The position numbers and the translations under genes were made by a program. This document shows positions 22,992-31,955 of a DNA stretch of 64,000 nt, piece after piece. Location: the NCBI RefSeq assembly GCF_014873485.1, contig NZ_JADBDT010000001.1:3900501-3964500 (forward strand). The letters are read 5' to 3'. The DNA is from Sphingopyxis sp. OAS728. Its GTDB lineage: Bacteria > Pseudomonadota > Alphaproteobacteria > Sphingomonadales > Sphingomonadaceae. How positions within the stretch are numbered: the stretch's first letter is position 1; every line of letters starts with the position of its first letter. The notes beneath the pieces were generated by a model. It was not told where the DNA came from, did not search any database, and saw nothing but the letters and a program-made list of their open reading frames with translations.

Positions 22992-25583
22992 ATGACCGAT
23001 GCCTCCTCAACCCCCGCCATCCCCGTCACCATCTATCGCAGCGACTATCGCGCGCCCGATTGGTCGATCCCCGACATCGCGCTCGATTTCGCGCTCGGGA
23101 TCGATGCGACGAAGGTCGGCGCGGCGCTGTCGGTCGTGCGCGATGCCGCTGCGCCGGTGCCGTTGCTGCTCCGCGGCGACGGGTTGACCCCGGCGGCGGT
23201 GCGTGTCGACGGCGAGGTGTGGAACGACTGGCGGATGGACGGCGGCGACCTGATCGTCGATCTTGGCGAACGCACCGCAGCGACGGTCGAGGTCGATACG
23301 GTGATCGACCCGGCTTCGAATACGCAGCTGTCGGGACTCTACGCGTCGGGCGGGCTGCTCTGCACGCAGTGCGAGGCCGAGGGCTTTCGCCGCATCACCT
23401 TTCACCCCGACCGCCCCGACGTGCTCAGCCGCTACAAGGTGCGGATGCAGGGCGACAAGGCCGCCTTCCCGATCCTGCTGTCGAACGGCAATTGCATGGA
23501 GCAGGGCGAAGCAGGGAGCGACCATTGGGCGCTGTGGGAGGATCCGTGGCCGAAGCCCTCCTATCTGTTCGCGCTCGTCGCGGGCGACCTGGTGGTCAAC
23601 AAGGACAGCTTCACGACGATGTCGGGGCGCGAGGTTGAACTCGGCATCTGGGTGCGCGGCGGCGATCAGGATCGCACTGGCCACGCGATGCAGGCGCTCA
23701 AGGACAGCATGAAGTGGGACGAGGAGGTCTATGGCCGCGAATATGACCTCGACCTGTTCAACATCGTCGCGGTCAGCGATTTCAATATGGGGGCGATGGA
23801 GAATAAGGGTCTCAACATCTTCAACACCCGCTACATACTCGCCGATCCCGACACCGCGACCGACGTCGATTATGACGGGGTCGAGGGTGTCGTCGCGCAT
23901 GAATATTTCCACAATTGGTCGGGCAACCGCGTCACCTGCCGCGACTGGTTCCAGCTGAGCCTGAAGGAAGGCTTCACCGTCTTTCGCGACCAGAATTTCT
24001 CGGCCGACATGGGATCGCCGCCGGTCAAGCGGATCGAGGATGTCCGCCTGCTCCGCGCCGCGCAATTCCCGGAGGATGCAGGGCCGCTCGCGCATCCGAT
24101 CCGCCCCGACAGCTTTCAGGAAATCTCGAATTTCTACACCGCGACCATCTATAACAAGGGTGCCGAGATCATCCGCATGATGGCGACGATGGTCGGCCCC
24201 GAGCGCTTCCGCAAAGGCACCGATCTCTATTTCGACCGCCACGACGGCGAGGCGGCGACGTGCGAGGATTTCGTGCGCGCGATCGAGGATGGCGCGGGCA
24301 TCGACCTCGCGCAATTCCGTCGCTGGTACGAGCAGGCGGGAACGCCGCGGCTCAAGCTGTCGCTGGCCGAAGAGGGCGGCCAATGGCGGCTCGACATCGT
24401 GCAGATGGTGCCGCCGACGCCCGGCCAGCCCGAGAAGCAGCCGATGATGATGCCGCTGCGCCTCGCGGCCTTTGCGATGGACGGTAGCGGCGATGCACTC
24501 GCCGACACTTTGGTCACCGTGACCGGCGCAACGCAACGCATCGCGCTCGGCACATTTGCGGCGCGCCCGGCACTGTCGGTCAACCGCGGCTTCTCGGCGC
24601 CGATCATCGTCGATTTCGAGCGTGGCCCCGGCGAACTCGCCTGGCTCGCCGCGCATGATGACGATCCATTCGCGCGTTACGAGGCGTTGCAGCAACTGAT
24701 GCTCGATACTCTCGTTGCGGCCGTGGCGGGCAAGACGGGCGGCAATCAGGCGGTCGTCGACGCGATCGGGCAGACGCTGGAAGGCGCGGCAAGCGATCCC
24801 GCCTTCGTCGCCGAGGCGGTGCTGCTGCCGAGCGAAGCCTTTATCGGCGACCAGATGGTGACGGTCGATCCCGACGCGATCCGCCGTGAACGGCTCGCGC
24901 TGCAAGCCGCGATTGGCACGGCGCTCGAAACGAAATGGCGCGCGATCCTTTCGGGCAAAGCGCCGCCCGCAACCGACCTGTCGAGCAAGGCCAAGGGCGG
25001 CCGTCGCCTCCGCGGTGTCGCGCTCGCCTATCTCGCGGCGACCGGCGCGGATGATGCGCCTGCGCTGGCGTTCACCATCTTCTCGGATGCCGACGGTATG
25101 ACCGAACGGCAAGCCGCGCTTGCAACGCTCGCGCACGGCGATAGCGACGAGCGCACCCACGCGCTCGATATCTTTTACCAGCGCTATCGCGACAATCCGC
25201 TCGTGCTCGATAAATGGTTCCAGGTGCAGGCATGGTCGCTCCGTCCCGACACGGTCGATGCGGTGAAGGCCCTTGCGCAGCACCCCGACTTCACGCTCGC
25301 GAACCCGAACCGTGTGCGCTCGCTCTATGGGGCGCTGACGGGCAATCAGGCGGCGTTCCATCAGGCCGATGGCGCTGGCTATCGGCTGATCGCCGACCTC
25401 GTCGTCGCGCTTGACCCGAAGAACCCGCAGACGGCAGCGAAGATGATTCCCCCGCTCGGCCGCTGGAAGCGTTTCGATGAGGGGCGTCAGGCGTTGATGA
25501 AGGCCGAACTCGAACGCATCCTCGCGCAGCCGGGTCTGTCGCGCGATGTGACGGAGCAGGCATCGAAGAGCTTGCTGGGTTGA
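22992..25583 (+). CDS. pepN: Aminopeptidase N
   Basis: An 863-residue M1 zinc aminopeptidase that removes N-terminal residues from peptides in the cytoplasm. The exopeptidase motif GAMENKG and the zinc site His303-Glu304-x2-His307 (VAHEYFHNWSGNRVTCRDWFQLSLKEG in outline) are present. The DUF3458-type C-terminal domains (about residues 450-863), including the VTGATQ and FARYEALQ regions, match the E. coli PepN architecture rather than the ERAP type. No signal peptide. It appears monocistronic; a repeat element follows its stop. Confidence 0.97.
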   Translation: MTDASSTPAIPVTIYRSDYRAPDWSIPDIALDFALGIDATKVGAALSVVRDAAAPVPLLLRGDGLTPAAVRVDGEVWNDWRMDGGDLIVDLGERTAATVEVDTVIDPASNTQLSGLYASGGLLCTQCEAEGFRRITFHPDRPDVLSRYKVRMQGDKAAFPILLSNGNCMEQGEAGSDHWALWEDPWPKPSYLFALVAGDLVVNKDSFTTMSGREVELGIWVRGGDQDRTGHAMQALKDSMKWDEEVYGREYDLDLFNIVAVSDFNMGAMENKGLNIFNTRYILADPDTATDVDYDGVEGVVAHEYFHNWSGNRVTCRDWFQLSLKEGFTVFRDQNFSADMGSPPVKRIEDVRLLRAAQFPEDAGPLAHPIRPDSFQEISNFYTATIYNKGAEIIRMMATMVGPERFRKGTDLYFDRHDGEAATCEDFVRAIEDGAGIDLAQFRRWYEQAGTPRLKLSLAEEGGQWRLDIVQMVPPTPGQPEKQPMMMPLRLAAFAMDGSGDALADTLVTVTGATQRIALGTFAARPALSVNRGFSAPIIVDFERGPGELAWLAAHDDDPFARYEALQQLMLDTLVAAVAGKTGGNQAVVDAIGQTLEGAASDPAFVAEAVLLPSEAFIGDQMVTVDPDAIRRERLALQAAIGTALETKWRAILSGKAPPATDLSSKAKGGRRLRGVALAYLAATGADDAPALAFTIFSDADGMTERQAALATLAHGDSDERTHALDIFYQRYRDNPLVLDKWFQVQAWSLRPDTVDAVKALAQHPDFTLANPNRVRSLYGALTGNQAAFHQADGAGYRLIADLVVALDPKNPQTAAKMIPPLGRWKRFDEGRQALMKAELERILAQPGLSRDVTEQASKSLLG

Positions 25584-25630
25584 GGTCGGCATTGGGGTGG
25601 AAAGTTGTCGTTGCAGGAGCGAGCTGATTT

Positions 25631-25747
25631 CCCCTCCCGCTTGCGGGAGGGGCAGTGAGGCTTGCCAGCTTGCTGGCTAGCCGCAGCGGGGTGGGCTGAT
25701 CGCGACGTCGCAGGCCCACCCCCGCCCCCTCCCGCAAGCGGGAGGGG
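25631..25747. repeat. Mosaic palindromic repeat between pepN and the SMR gene
   Basis: Two 22-base palindromes, CCCCTCCCGCTTGCGGGAGGGG (25631-25652, given by its ends) and the version with GCAAGC at its centre (25726-25747), flank CTTGCCAGCTTGCTGGCTAG and a short GTGGGCT/AGGCCCACC pair. The whole block can fold into a long stem. Comparable dispersed repeats occur in many alphaproteobacterial genomes. It lies where the pepN and SMR transcripts converge. Confidence 0.7.
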
Positions 25748-25793
25748 AGAAGAAACGTCCGCAATCGGTCGAAACCCGCCCGCAAAATCCCGG

Positions 25794-26114
25794 TCAACTC
25801 GTCGAGAACAGCTTGGTCCCGACGACGCCGATGACGATCAGCGTCATGAAGCCGATCTGGACCGGGTTCACTTTCTCGTCGAACAGCAATATCCCGCCGA
25901 TGATCACGCCGACCGCGCCGAGACCCGTCCAGATCGCATAGGCGGTGCCGGCCGAAATACCGCGCATCGCGAAGGCGAGCAGCGCCATATTGAGGAAGCT
26001 CAGCGAAACGGGCACGGCCGAGGCCTGCCAGGTTCCGAGCGTCGCGGCCCATTTCAGGCTGAGCGCCCAAATGATTTCGGTAACGACGGCGATCGCGAGG
26101 ATGACCCACGCCAT
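25794..26114 (-). CDS. sugE: Small multidrug resistance exporter, Gdx/SugE type
   Basis: A 106-residue four-helix SMR protein. The essential Glu13 sits in VVTEIIWALSLKWA, and the W-A-x-x-LK context matches guanidinium exporters (Gdx, formerly SugE) rather than EmrE. Later motifs AMRGISAGTAYAIWTGLGAVG and LIVIGVVGTKL agree. It would function as a dual-topology dimer in the inner membrane exchanging guanidinium for protons. The ATG at 26114 is preceded by AAAGGA, which is held in the 3' arm of a nine-pair hairpin. Confidence 0.88.
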   Translation of the reverse strand: MAWVILAIAVVTEIIWALSLKWAATLGTWQASAVPVSLSFLNMALLAFAMRGISAGTAYAIWTGLGAVGVIIGGILLFDEKVNPVQIGFMTLIVIGVVGTKLFSTS

Positions 26115-26121
26115 GGCGATT

Positions 26122-26147
26122 CCTTTCGAGTCAACGGGCTCGAAAGG
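26122..26147 (-). promoter_or_regulatory. Shine-Dalgarno-sequestering hairpin in the SMR leader
   Basis: In the transcript, CCTTTCGAG and CTCGAAAGG form a perfect nine-base-pair stem around an eight-base loop (CCCGTTGA). The 3' arm contains the AAAGGA ribosome site, seven bases before the ATG. Further upstream, CCGG GTTT CCGG can form a second small hairpin. Guanidine riboswitches control many SMR exporters, but I do not see the ACGR loops of class II or other class signatures. Confidence 0.55.
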
Positions 26148-26246
26148 AAAGGGCACAGCCGGAAACCCGGAAGAGGCTGCGCGCGAACAGGTGGTGATGC
26201 GGCGCCCTCTAATGGCGGCGGCGCGAAATGGCAATGCGCGGGGGAT

Positions 26247-26861
26247 TTAGCCGCCGAGCCAGCCCGTGACCTCGACCGCAACCTTGTTCGCGGCGCGGGT
26301 CAGCGCTTCGCCGACGGGCTTGGCCTCGACCTTGCCGCCGATTGCCTCGCGCGCTTCGAAGCGGCGCTGCGTTACCGTCTTGCCGCCCGCCGATACCAGC
26401 ATCGCCTGATAGACGACGACGACCTCGTTGGTGGCGGCATCGACGCCGAATTCCATCAGCTGCCCGGCAAGCTGCTCGCCCGGTGCGGTCAGATATTGCC
26501 CCTCGTCGAGTACGACGCGCGTCGTCCGCGCCGACACGGTTTCGGACACCAGCCGCTGGAACAGGCGCGACGGCGCCTCGACCCACTGCGCATCCTTCAC
26601 ATAGGTCACGCTCGCCCCATCCTGCTGCACCGGGATACGTGTCGTGCGCAGCTTTTGCGGCGCGGTCGGGATCAGGATCGTCAGCGTCGCGGCTTCGGCT
26701 GCGGTGCGCGCACCGCCAGCGGGCGGCGCGGCATCCGCGTCGAGCGTCAGCAGGAAAGGCGGCGTCTTGCCGCCAAGGCCGACGCATGCCGACAGCGAAA
26801 CGGCGGCAACGGCGAGCAACAGCGGAGCGCGGAGGCTGCGGATCATGGATTTCGTCCTCAT
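26247..26861 (-). CDS. ABC-type transport auxiliary lipoprotein (PqiC/YmbA-like)
   Basis: A 204-residue lipoprotein: a signal peptide with lipobox LSAC (VAAVSLSACVGLGG) followed by a PqiC/YmbA-type domain (PPFLLTLDADA; RIPVQQDGASVTYVKDAQWVEAPSRLFQRLV; LMEFGVDAATNEVVVVYQAML; ALTRAANKVAVEVTGWL). The gene overlaps the MlaD-like gene by ATGA and is the fourth member of the MCE operon. It probably sits on the outer membrane as the partner of the MCE protein in lipid transfer between membranes. Confidence 0.88.
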   Translation of the reverse strand: MRTKSMIRSLRAPLLLAVAAVSLSACVGLGGKTPPFLLTLDADAAPPAGGARTAAEAATLTILIPTAPQKLRTTRIPVQQDGASVTYVKDAQWVEAPSRLFQRLVSETVSARTTRVVLDEGQYLTAPGEQLAGQLMEFGVDAATNEVVVVYQAMLVSAGGKTVTQRRFEAREAIGGKVEAKPVGEALTRAANKVAVEVTGWLGG

Positions 26862-27799
26862 TCTTTATAATCGGGCAGCTTGCTGCCACCGAGGACCGCG
26901 CCCGCGCCCTGTTGGTCGAGCTTGTCGGTCAGGCTGGACAGCGAGGCGGAGGTACGGCGGAGGTCGCGGATCAGTGCATTGGCTTCGGGGATCGTCGTTT
27001 CGCTGAAGGTCTTGAGCCCCGGCCGCGCGTCGCTGATCGCGGCCTCGAGCGTCGCCATCGACGCGTTGGCCGACTTCAGCGTATCGCGCAGGTTCGCCAT
27101 CGCGGGGTCGACGTTGCGGTCGATCGTGCCCTGTGCCGACGCCGCGAGATTGCCGACCTGTTCGGCGGCGTTGCCTGCCTGCTGGATCGCGATGCGCGTG
27201 TCGGCAAGCGCGCGTTCGAGTGCCGGTCCGTTGCGTGCGAGCGTCGCGGTGGTCGCCTCCACATTGCTCAATATATTGGCGAAGCTTTCCTGATTCTTGT
27301 CGTCGGCGAGTTCGGCAAGGCGTTCGCTCAGCGTCGACAGGCGCTGGAGCAATTGCGGCGCGGTGTTGAGCAGTTCGCCGAGACCGCCGACGCGCGTCGG
27401 GATCACGGGTTTTCCCGCAGGCCCCTTGTCGCTGATCGGCGGTGCGCCTTTGACCGCGCCGTCGAGCGAGATTTGTGACACGCCGGTAAAGCCGACGCCC
27501 TCGAGCGCGGCGGTCGTGCCCTGCAGCACGGGGACGCCTTCATTGACCTCGATGCGGACGCGGACGAATTGCGGATCCTCGGGCCACAGCGCGATTTCGC
27601 GCACCTGACCCGCGGGCACGCCCGAGAATTGCACCTGTGCGCCCTTGTTCAGCCCGTCGACCGATTGCTTGAAGAAGATGTCATATTCGCGCTTGTCGCC
27701 GCCGCTGTCGTTCGCGAGCCAGACGACGAAAAACGCCAGGGCCGCGGTAAAGAAGAGGACAAAAGCGCCGACGAGGACGTTGTTTGAGCGAGTTTCCAT
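26858..27799 (-). CDS. mlaD: MCE/MlaD-family lipid-binding protein
   Basis: A 313-residue protein with an N-terminal membrane helix (NVLVGAFVLFFTAALAFFVVWL), an MCE domain (about residues 35-115: KREYDIFFKQSVDGLNKGAQVQFSGVPAGQVREIAL) and a long helical C-terminal part that could extend through the periplasm. It is the substrate-binding part of an Mla-type ABC system. The gene lies nine bases after the ATPase gene and overlaps the lipoprotein gene. The symbol refers to family, not to proven orthology with E. coli MlaD. Confidence 0.9.
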   Translation of the reverse strand: METRSNNVLVGAFVLFFTAALAFFVVWLANDSGGDKREYDIFFKQSVDGLNKGAQVQFSGVPAGQVREIALWPEDPQFVRVRIEVNEGVPVLQGTTAALEGVGFTGVSQISLDGAVKGAPPISDKGPAGKPVIPTRVGGLGELLNTAPQLLQRLSTLSERLAELADDKNQESFANILSNVEATTATLARNGPALERALADTRIAIQQAGNAAEQVGNLAASAQGTIDRNVDPAMANLRDTLKSANASMATLEAAISDARPGLKTFSETTIPEANALIRDLRRTSASLSSLTDKLDQQGAGAVLGGSKLPDYKE

Positions 27800-27808
27800 C
27801 AGTTGTTC

Positions 27809-28663
27809 CTATCGCCGCTTCGCGGTTTGGTTCCCGCCCGCCGCAGCGCGGCCACGCGGCCCGTTGAAATAATCCTGTATCCACGGATGCTCGGTGGCAA
27901 GCAGTTCCGGGATGGTGCCGACCGCGATCACCTTCTTTTCGGCCAGCACCGCGACGCGGTCACAGGTGGCATAAAGCGAGTCGAGATCGTGGGTGATGAG
28001 GAAGACGGTGAGGCCCATCGTATCGGCCAGCTCGCGGATGAGCTCGTCGAACTTCGCCGCGCCGATCGGGTCGAGCCCGGCGGTCGGCTCGTCGAGAAAG
28101 AGCAGGGCGGGATCGAGCGCGAGCGCGCGCGCGAGGCCGGCGCGCTTCACCATCCCGCCCGACAGTTCGGCCGGATATTTGGGGCCGGCATCGGGCGGCA
28201 GGCCGACCATCGCGACCTTGTACGCCGCTATCTCGTCGAGCAATTTCTGGTCGAGCCGCGGATAATATTCGCGCAGCGGGACCTGGATATTCTCGGCGAC
28301 ACTCAGCGTCGAAAATAGCGCGCCGCCCTGGAACATCACGCCCCAGCGCCGGCGCAGGTCGCGCGATTCCTCTTCGTTGGCGATCGTGTCGAGCGTCTTG
28401 CCATAGACTTCGATCTCGCCCGCGGTCGGCGTCTGCAGCCCGATGATCGACCGCATCAGCACCGACTTGCCGGTCCCCGATCCGCCGACGACGCCCAGGA
28501 TCTCGCCCGAACGGACGTCGAGGTCCAGATTCTCGTGAACCACGGCATCGCCGAACTGGTTCTTCAGCCCACGGATGCAAATCGCCGTTTCGAACTTTTC
28601 GGGGCGCACCGCGTCGGCAGCCGCAAGCTCTTCCTTGATCTCCTGTTCGACCTCTTCGCTCAT
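27809..28663 (-). CDS. mlaF: Mla-type ABC transporter ATPase
   Basis: A 284-residue ABC ATPase: Walker A GGSGTGKS, Q-loop region GVMFQGGALFSTLSV, signature LSGGMVKRAGLARAL, Walker B ALLFLDEP, and the switch His in LITHDLDSL. The chosen ATG at 28663 overlaps the permease stop (TGATG); a start at 28672 would add three residues. The C-terminal tail (NGPRGRAAAGGNQTAKRR) is basic. It would power lipid transport with the neighbouring permease and MCE protein. Confidence 0.93.
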   Translation of the reverse strand: MSEEVEQEIKEELAAADAVRPEKFETAICIRGLKNQFGDAVVHENLDLDVRSGEILGVVGGSGTGKSVLMRSIIGLQTPTAGEIEVYGKTLDTIANEEESRDLRRRWGVMFQGGALFSTLSVAENIQVPLREYYPRLDQKLLDEIAAYKVAMVGLPPDAGPKYPAELSGGMVKRAGLARALALDPALLFLDEPTAGLDPIGAAKFDELIRELADTMGLTVFLITHDLDSLYATCDRVAVLAEKKVIAVGTIPELLATEHPWIQDYFNGPRGRAAAGGNQTAKRR

Positions 28664-29769
28664 CAATTCCATCCCAGCGAAGAGAAGAAGACGGCGAACA
28701 TCGCGTCGAGCACGATGACGAGGAAGATCGCGGCAACCACTGCCGATGTTGTGCGCTGGCCGACTTCCTCGGCATTCTGGCGCACCTGCATGCCTTCGTA
28801 ACAGCCGGTGACGCCGATCAGTATGCCGAACACCGGCGCCTTGATCAGCATGATATAGAAATCGGTCATCGGAATGATTTCGCGGAGCCGCTGAATATAA
28901 GTGAGTGGCGGGATATCGAGCCCGACCCACACAAATGCGCCGCCGCCAGCAATCGCGCAGAGGCTCGCGTAAAAGCCCAAGAGCGGCATGGTGATCGTCG
29001 ACGCGGCGACGCGCGGCAGCACGATGGCTTCCATCGGCGAGACACCGATCGTGCGCATCGCATCGACCTCTTCGGTGAGCTTCATCGTGCCGATCTGCGC
29101 GGCGAAGGCCGACCCTGATCGGCCCGCGACCATGATCGCGGTCATCAGCAGGCCGAGCTCGCGGATCGAGGCGCGGCCGACGAGATTGATCGTGAACACC
29201 TCAAGCCCGAACTGCTCGAGCTGCACCGCGCCCTGTTGCGCGATGACAATGCCGATCAGGAAACTCATCAGCCCTATAATCGGCAGCGCATCGACGCCGA
29301 CGGTCTGGAAGCGGGTGACGACGGCGTTCCACCGCAGCCGCCGTCGCGCACGAATCTGGGTGCCGAGCGCGACGATCATTGCGCCGAAAAAGCCGACGAT
29401 GCCTACAAGTTCGTGCCAGATTGCAACGCTGGCGGTGCCGACCTGTTCGAGCATGCGCGCCCATGCCGGACGGCGGTCGCGGTGGACGCGATATTCGCTT
29501 TTGTCCGCGGCGAGCGCTTCGAGCAGGCGTTGCGCTTCGGGGCTCGCGCCGACGACCTTCGATCCATGTTCGTTGACGGTACGCGTCACGATCCACGCGC
29601 CGACGGTATCGATGCGTTCGAGCGCGGAAAGGTCGAGCGTCGCGACCGGGCCCAGCGCGTCGAGCCGAGCGGGGACGTCGCCGAGGCGCGCCAGTGTCAG
29701 TCGGCCTGTGAAGCGAACTTCGGCACCATCGGCACCGTCGCTATGTTCGAAATCCGCCCTGGCCACCAT
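28663..29769 (-). CDS. mlaE: Mla-type ABC permease with N-terminal STAS domain
   Basis: A 368-residue protein. Residues about 1-95 form a STAS-like domain (VRFTGRLTLARLGDVPARLDALGPVATLDLSALERIDTVGAW in outline), which in E. coli is the separate protein MlaB. The rest is an MlaE permease with about five to six helices and the EQFGLEVFTINLVGRASIRELGLLMTAIM region. The fusion is common in alphaproteobacteria. First gene of the operon mlaE-mlaF-mlaD-lipoprotein; the HAD gene at 29872 diverges from it. Confidence 0.92.
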   Translation of the reverse strand: MVARADFEHSDGADGAEVRFTGRLTLARLGDVPARLDALGPVATLDLSALERIDTVGAWIVTRTVNEHGSKVVGASPEAQRLLEALAADKSEYRVHRDRRPAWARMLEQVGTASVAIWHELVGIVGFFGAMIVALGTQIRARRRLRWNAVVTRFQTVGVDALPIIGLMSFLIGIVIAQQGAVQLEQFGLEVFTINLVGRASIRELGLLMTAIMVAGRSGSAFAAQIGTMKLTEEVDAMRTIGVSPMEAIVLPRVAASTITMPLLGFYASLCAIAGGGAFVWVGLDIPPLTYIQRLREIIPMTDFYIMLIKAPVFGILIGVTGCYEGMQVRQNAEEVGQRTTSAVVAAIFLVIVLDAMFAVFFSSLGWN

Positions 29770-29871
29770 CGTGCGGAGGACACTGGCTTATTTGCCCCGG
29801 CACGGCAAGCAAATCCATGGTCTAGCTTGTCAGGCCTTGGCCCCCATGCGGGGTCACACTATGGGTGAGGG

Positions 29872-30597
29872 ATGGAAGACCCGCTCGCCACGCCGATCCC
29901 CGACTATGCACACCGCGTCGCGATGTACGACATGGACCGGACGATAACGCGTTCAGGGACTTACAGCGGGTTCCTGATTCATGTTGCGCAGCGGCGTCAG
30001 CAATGGCGGCTGTTGCTGTTGCCGCTCGTCGGGCTCGCGGGCGCGGCCTATTCGCTGCGCCTGATCGACCGCTCGCGATTGAAGGCGATCAACCTCAGGC
30101 TGCTCGTTGGCAAGCGGTTTCGCCGCACCGAAATCGCGCCGCTGGCCGAGAGCTATGCCGACAAGGTCGTCGCGCGCGGGCTGCACCCCGCAGCGCTGGA
30201 CCAGATCGCTGCCGATCGCGAGGCGGGATACCGGCTATTGCTCGCGACCGCATCGTTCCATCTTTATGTCGATGCAATCGCGCGGCGGCTGGGGATCGAC
30301 GACGTGCTCGCGACGCGGCTCGATGAATCCGATGGCGCCGACCATATCCACGCGCGGCTCGCGGGCGACAATTGCTATGGCGAAGCGAAGTTCGCGCGCA
30401 TTTCGGACTGGCTCGCCGCAAACGAAATCACGCGCGAGGTAACGCATGTCCGTGCCTATTCGGACCATGTATCCGACCACCCGATGCTGCATTTCGCCGA
30501 CGAGGCGGTCGCAACGACGCCGTCGCGCAAGCTGAAACTGCTTGCGCCGCAAATGGGCTGGCAGGTTGTCGACTGGCGCGCGCGGCGCGGTCGTTAG
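29872..30597 (+). CDS. HAD-superfamily subfamily IB phosphatase
   Basis: A 241-residue HAD hydrolase with the nucleophile motif Asp20-Met-Asp22 (MYDMDRTITRSG), motif II in LLLATASFHLYVDAIA and motif III/IV in AYSDHVSDHPML. A hydrophobic stretch around residues 47-64 suggests membrane association, as in SerB/CicA-type members. Substrate unknown; phospholipid head-group or phosphoserine-like phosphates are both plausible. It converges with the PLP lyase gene with a four-base overlap at the stops. Confidence 0.85.
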   Translation: MEDPLATPIPDYAHRVAMYDMDRTITRSGTYSGFLIHVAQRRQQWRLLLLPLVGLAGAAYSLRLIDRSRLKAINLRLLVGKRFRRTEIAPLAESYADKVVARGLHPAALDQIAADREAGYRLLLATASFHLYVDAIARRLGIDDVLATRLDESDGADHIHARLAGDNCYGEAKFARISDWLAANEITREVTHVRAYSDHVSDHPMLHFADEAVATTPSRKLKLLAPQMGWQVVDWRARRGR

Positions 30598-31886
30598 ACC
30601 GCGTCGAGCGCCTGCGCGAAGTCGGCGATCAGATCGTCGGGGTCTTCGATGCCGATCGACACGCGCACCAGATTGTCGGTGATGCCAAGCGCCTTCTTGC
30701 GCTCTTCGGGAACCGACAGGTGCGTCATCGCGGCGGGATGGCTCGCGAGTGTTTCGGTGCCGCCGAGGCTGACCGCCAGCTTCGCGATCTTGAGCGCATC
30801 GAGGAAACGGAAACTCTCTTCCTCGCCGCCCTTGATGAAGAGCGAGAAGGTCGATCCGGCGCCCGTGCAATGGCGATCATAGATATCCTTCTGCCGCGCG
30901 TCCTTAATGAAACCGAGGTAGCCGAGCCCCTCGACCTTCGGATGATCGCGAAGGAAGGTGCAGACCTTCAGCGCATTTTCGCCCGCGCGGCTCATGCGCA
31001 GTTCCAGCGTTTCGAGGCTGCGCAGCAGCATCCACGCGGTATTGGGGTCGCAGATCGTGCCGATCGTATTGCGCATCGGGCGGATGATGTTGAGCAGCTT
31101 CTGGTCGCCCGAGACGCCGCCCGCGACGAGGTCCGAATGGCCGCCGGCATATTTGGTGAGGCTGTAGACGACGAGTTCGGCGCCCTGGCGGATGGGTTTT
31201 TGCCACAGCGGGCCGAGGAAGGTGTTGTCGATCGCGATCGGCGGCTGCTGCTCGCCGGGGAAGGCGGCGTCGCGCGCGGCGCGGACGGCCTCGACATCGA
31301 CCAGCGCGTTGGTCGGGTTCGCGGGGCTTTCGAGATAGACGAGCGCGACCTTGCCGCCCTTTTCGTCGGCCAGCGTCTGCGCGCGGGCGAGGATCGCGTC
31401 GATTTCCTCGCGCGTTGCACCGGCGGGGAAGTCGACGAAGCTGACGCCGAAGCGCGACAGGATGCGCGCGATCAGCGTCTCGGTCGCGGCGTAGAGCGGG
31501 CCCGAATGGACGATCACGTCGTTCTGGCCGACAAGCGCGAGGAGCAAAGTCGCGATGGCAGACATGCCGCTGGAGAAGACGAGGCTGTCGTCGGCGCCGT
31601 CCCAGACCGCGAGGCGGTCTTCGAGGATTTCCTGGTTCGGGCCGTTGAAACGCGAATAGACGAGGCCATCGGCCGGGCCTTCGCGCTTGCCGGTGATATG
31701 TTCGAAGAAGCGCTTGCCCGCCGCCGCGCTTTCGAAGGCGAAAGTCGAGGTCAGGAAGATCGGCGGCTTCAGCGAGCCTTCGGAGAGCATCGGGTCATAG
31801 CCGAGTCCCATCATCAGCGTGGCGGGGCTGAGGTCGCGATCGCCGATTTTCTTCGTGTTCGTCTTGGGTTTGCCGCGCATGGCCAT
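30594..31886 (-). CDS. Cys/Met-metabolism PLP-dependent enzyme (cystathionine gamma-synthase/gamma-lyase family)
   Basis: A 430-residue fold-type I PLP enzyme. The PLP lysine is Lys245 in VVYSLTKYAGGHSD. Other motifs are YSRFNGPNQEILEDRLA, FSSGMSAIATLLLALV and LYAATETL. It acts on sulfur amino acids, but synthase and lyase activity cannot be told apart by eye. The extended N terminus (about 30 residues, MAMRGKPKTNTKKIGDRD) is longer than in E. coli MetB. The start has an AAGGAG site. It appears to be transcribed alone. Confidence 0.9.
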   Translation of the reverse strand: MAMRGKPKTNTKKIGDRDLSPATLMMGLGYDPMLSEGSLKPPIFLTSTFAFESAAAGKRFFEHITGKREGPADGLVYSRFNGPNQEILEDRLAVWDGADDSLVFSSGMSAIATLLLALVGQNDVIVHSGPLYAATETLIARILSRFGVSFVDFPAGATREEIDAILARAQTLADEKGGKVALVYLESPANPTNALVDVEAVRAARDAAFPGEQQPPIAIDNTFLGPLWQKPIRQGAELVVYSLTKYAGGHSDLVAGGVSGDQKLLNIIRPMRNTIGTICDPNTAWMLLRSLETLELRMSRAGENALKVCTFLRDHPKVEGLGYLGFIKDARQKDIYDRHCTGAGSTFSLFIKGGEEESFRFLDALKIAKLAVSLGGTETLASHPAAMTHLSVPEERKKALGITDNLVRVSIGIEDPDDLIADFAQALDAV

Positions 31887-31955
31887 GGGGGATGCTCCTT
31901 GAGTGTTGCTGCCCTTATAGCGCCCGAAGTTTCGTTTGAAACTATATTGCGCGGC

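Noticed and set aside
23007-25592. Long antisense frame over the whole of pepN
   Set aside because: A shadow of the GC-rich pepN codons (Arg/Asp/Val-rich without domains); pepN itself is certain.
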